15,623 nt of DNA from Chloroflexota bacterium (GTDB taxonomy: Bacteria; Chloroflexota; UBA6077): positions 1 to 15,623 of the forward strand of contig JAJZQR010000112.1 in the NCBI GenBank assembly GCA_021806765.1, in the 5' to 3' direction. Below, piece after piece: positions 13,833-15,623 of this stretch. The position numbers and the translations under genes were made by a program. Position 1 is the stretch's first letter. Each line of letters begins with the position of its first letter. The notes beneath the pieces are model-generated. The model was not told where the DNA came from. It made no database searches and worked only from the letters and a program-made list of their open reading frames with translations.

Positions 13833-13840
13833 CATGTCCG

Positions 13841-15623
13841 TTACAGTGACTGGCGATGCCCGCCGAAAGGCCGCCTGGGTCCTTCCGGCCTGGGTGGCCG
13901 CTCCGATGGACGGCCCTCGCCCTCGTACCCTCGGGGACGTCCTGAGGGACCGCCGCCCCGCGGCTCGCCCGGCGCCGCGGACGGCCGGGGCTTAGCGCCG
14001 GGCAGAGCCTGCCGTCGAGACAGGTTGATCCGCCCCTGACGGTCGATCTCGGTGACGACGACTGTCACTTCGTCACCCACGTTCACCACGTCCTCCACTC
14101 GAGCGACCCGGTGCTCTTCCAGTTCAGAAATGTGGACCAGCCCTTCCTTGCCCGGCAAGACCTCCACGAAGGCTCCGAAGGGGAGAATTCGGGTGACGGT
14201 GCCGGTGTAGACCTGGCCTACCTCCACCTCGCGGGTCAGCCTCTCGATCATGTTGATCGCCTTGTCCGCATTCTCCTTGACGGTGGAGCCGATGACGACG
14301 GTGCCGTCGTCCTCGATATCAATAGTGCACTTGGTCTCCTCGATGATCTTCCGGATCATCTTTCCGCCGGGGCCGATCACCTCTCGGATCTTGTCCGGGC
14401 TGATCTGGATCTTCACCATCCGAGGAGCGAAGGGCGACAGTTCCGTGCGATGCTCGGAAATGGTCTGGAGCATCACCCCCAGCACCGTTTCCCGGGCATC
14501 GTGGGCCTGGGCCAGGGCCTTGCCCATGATCTCGGGGGTAATGCCCTTGACCTTGATGTCCATCTGCAGCGCGGTTATGCCGTTCTCCGTGCCGGCGACT
14601 TTGAAGTCCATGTCACCCAGGGCGTCTTCCAGCCCCTGGATGTCGGTGAGAATGGCGAACTTTCCGTCCTGGCCGATCACCAATCCCATGGCGATACCAG
14701 AAACCGGCGCCTTGACGGGCACCCCTGCATCCATCAGTGCCAGGGTGCTCCCGCAGACGCTGGCCATGGAGGTGGAACCGTTGGACGAGACTACCTCCGA
14801 CACGACCCTGATGGTGTAGGGAAAATCGGTCTCGCTGGGGATGACGGCCGCCAGCGCTCGCTCCGCCAGGTGGCCGTGGCCGATGTCGCGGCGCGAAGCG
14901 CCTCGGAGCGGCCGGACCTCGCCCGTGGAGAAGGGCGGGAAGTTGTAGTGGTGCATGTAGCGCTTGGAGACGTCGAGGCCGATGCCGTCGATGATCTGCT
15001 CGTCGCCCATGGACCCGAGGGTCGCCACCGAGAGCGCCTGGGTCTGGCCACGAGTGAACAGCCCAGACCCATGAGTCCTGGGCAACAGCCCTACCTCGGC
15101 CGACAGCGCCCGGATGTCCTTCAGGCCGCGGCCGTCGGGTCGCAGTCCCCGCTCCAGGACGGAGGTGCGCACCTCGGCCTTGTGCAGCTCGTCGAAGACC
15201 TTCGCGACCATTGCGGGATCGTGGTTCTCCATCAGGGTCGCGATGGTCTCTTGCTTGAGCTGGCCGGTCGCCTGCTCCCGGGTAGCCTTGTCCGGGTTGT
15301 TCACCGCGGCGGCGAGCCGGTCCTTGACGAAGGTCACGACTGCAGCCCGGGTCTCCTCCGGGACTCCGACCTCGGAGTACTCCCTCTTCGGCTTCCCGAT
15401 TGCGGCCATCATCCTTTTCTGCAGTTCGATTACCGGTTGCATCTCTCGGTGGGCGAACTGGATGGCCTCCAGGACCACGTCCTCTGGGAGTTCCTGAGCC
15501 CCGGCCTCCACCATCATGACCGCATCCGAGGTGCCCGACACCGTCAGATCCAGCCGGCTGTAGGCCAACTGGGGCAGAGTGGGGTTCAACACGAACTCAC
15601 CGTTGATGTAGCCGACCTTCACC
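13841..15623 (-). CDS. pnp: Polynucleotide phosphorylase (5' end off window)
   Basis: About 593 residues are present of an enzyme usually 700 or more residues long; the first roughly 140 residues are beyond the window edge. The enzyme degrades RNA 3' to 5' using phosphate. In order there are the end of the first RNase PH domain (1-60), the alpha-helical linker (65-155), the second RNase PH domain (about 160-390, with [12 protein letters not shown] and [20 protein letters not shown]), the KH domain with [16 protein letters not shown] (411-425), and the S1 domain with [18 protein letters not shown] (471-488). A Pro/Arg/Gly-rich disordered tail (about 541-593) ends the protein. All core motifs are intact. 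The apparent GTG at 15622 is an internal codon and not the start. Confidence 0.96.
   Translation of the reverse strand, partial: VKVGYINGEFVLNPTLPQLAYSRLDLTVSGTSDAVMMVEAGAQELPEDVVLEAIQFAHREMQPVIELQKRMMAAIGKPKREYSEVGVPEETRAAVVTFVKDRLAAAVNNPDKATREQATGQLKQETIATLMENHDPAMVAKVFDELHKAEVRTSVLERGLRPDGRGLKDIRALSAEVGLLPRTHGSGLFTRGQTQALSVATLGSMGDEQIIDGIGLDVSKRYMHHYNFPPFSTGEVRPLRGASRRDIGHGHLAERALAAVIPSETDFPYTIRVVSEVVSSNGSTSMASVCGSTLALMDAGVPVKAPVSGIAMGLVIGQDGKFAILTDIQGLEDALGDMDFKVAGTENGITALQMDIKVKGITPEIMGKALAQAHDARETVLGVMLQTISEHRTELSPFAPRMVKIQISPDKIREVIGPGGKMIRKIIEETKCTIDIEDDGTVVIGSTVKENADKAINMIERLTREVEVGQVYTGTVTRILPFGAFVEVLPGKEGLVHISELEEHRVARVEDVVNVGDEVTVVVTEIDRQGRINLSRRQALPGAKPRPSAAPGEPRGGGPSGRPRGYEGEGRPSERPPRPEGPRRPFGGHRQSL

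Noticed and set aside
1..15623. CRISPR arrays, tRNA or rRNA genes, prophage or transposase genes
   Set aside because: No regularly spaced repeats, cloverleaf sequences, or integrase or transposase motifs were seen; the palindromes are isolated intergenic elements.

Overview
The window is a GC-rich bacterial chromosomal segment, dense in genes, with frequent GTG and TTG starts preceded by purine-rich ribosome binding sites. No rRNA, tRNA, CRISPR array, phage gene or transposase was seen. The gene content (a HisKA_2 kinase with an ANTAR regulator, DoxX, a Zn alcohol dehydrogenase of the formaldehyde-dehydrogenase-like type, WbbL- and WaaE-like glycosyltransferases, a YfhO-like membrane protein, and pnp-dapB-asd-dapA) and the many intergenic palindromes suggest a free-living Chloroflexota or a similar GC-rich lineage. 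That assignment is inference, because no taxonomic marker can be checked here.

Positions 1-923 (minus strand) hold a single-domain response regulator followed by the membrane N-terminus of a sensor histidine kinase cut by the window edge. Positions 924-1314 hold no clear gene. Positions 1315-3729 (minus) form a tight three-gene signalling operon: a soluble HisKA_2 histidine kinase, an ANTAR (RNA-binding antiterminator) response regulator overlapping it by 4 bp, and a membrane-anchored TPR protein 31 bp further on. A good sigma70-type promoter precedes it.

Positions 3730-4948 hold a REP/BIME-like double hairpin, a DoxX-family membrane protein (minus), and an intergenic region with two dyads and a plus-strand terminator ahead of a Zn-dependent alcohol dehydrogenase (4948-6090, plus).

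Positions 6109-10791 are a surface-polysaccharide locus. Two overlapping-style GT2 glycosyltransferases (minus) diverge, from a pair of extended -10 promoters, from a shortened YfhO-like membrane protein and a secreted NodB-type polysaccharide deacetylase (plus). Palindromes with an AGGGGCG...CGCCCCT core sit at both convergent gene junctions (6109-6138 and 10803-10834).

Positions 10860-15623 (minus) are a housekeeping block: polynucleotide phosphorylase (5' end off the window), then dapB, asd and dapA, three consecutive enzymes of the diaminopimelate/lysine pathway. A composite hairpin repeat lies between asd and dapA.

The likeliest less-described items are the kinase/ANTAR/TPR module with its unknown RNA target, the families of intergenic palindromes (one of which supplies a gene's stop codon), and the internally deleted YfhO-like protein.
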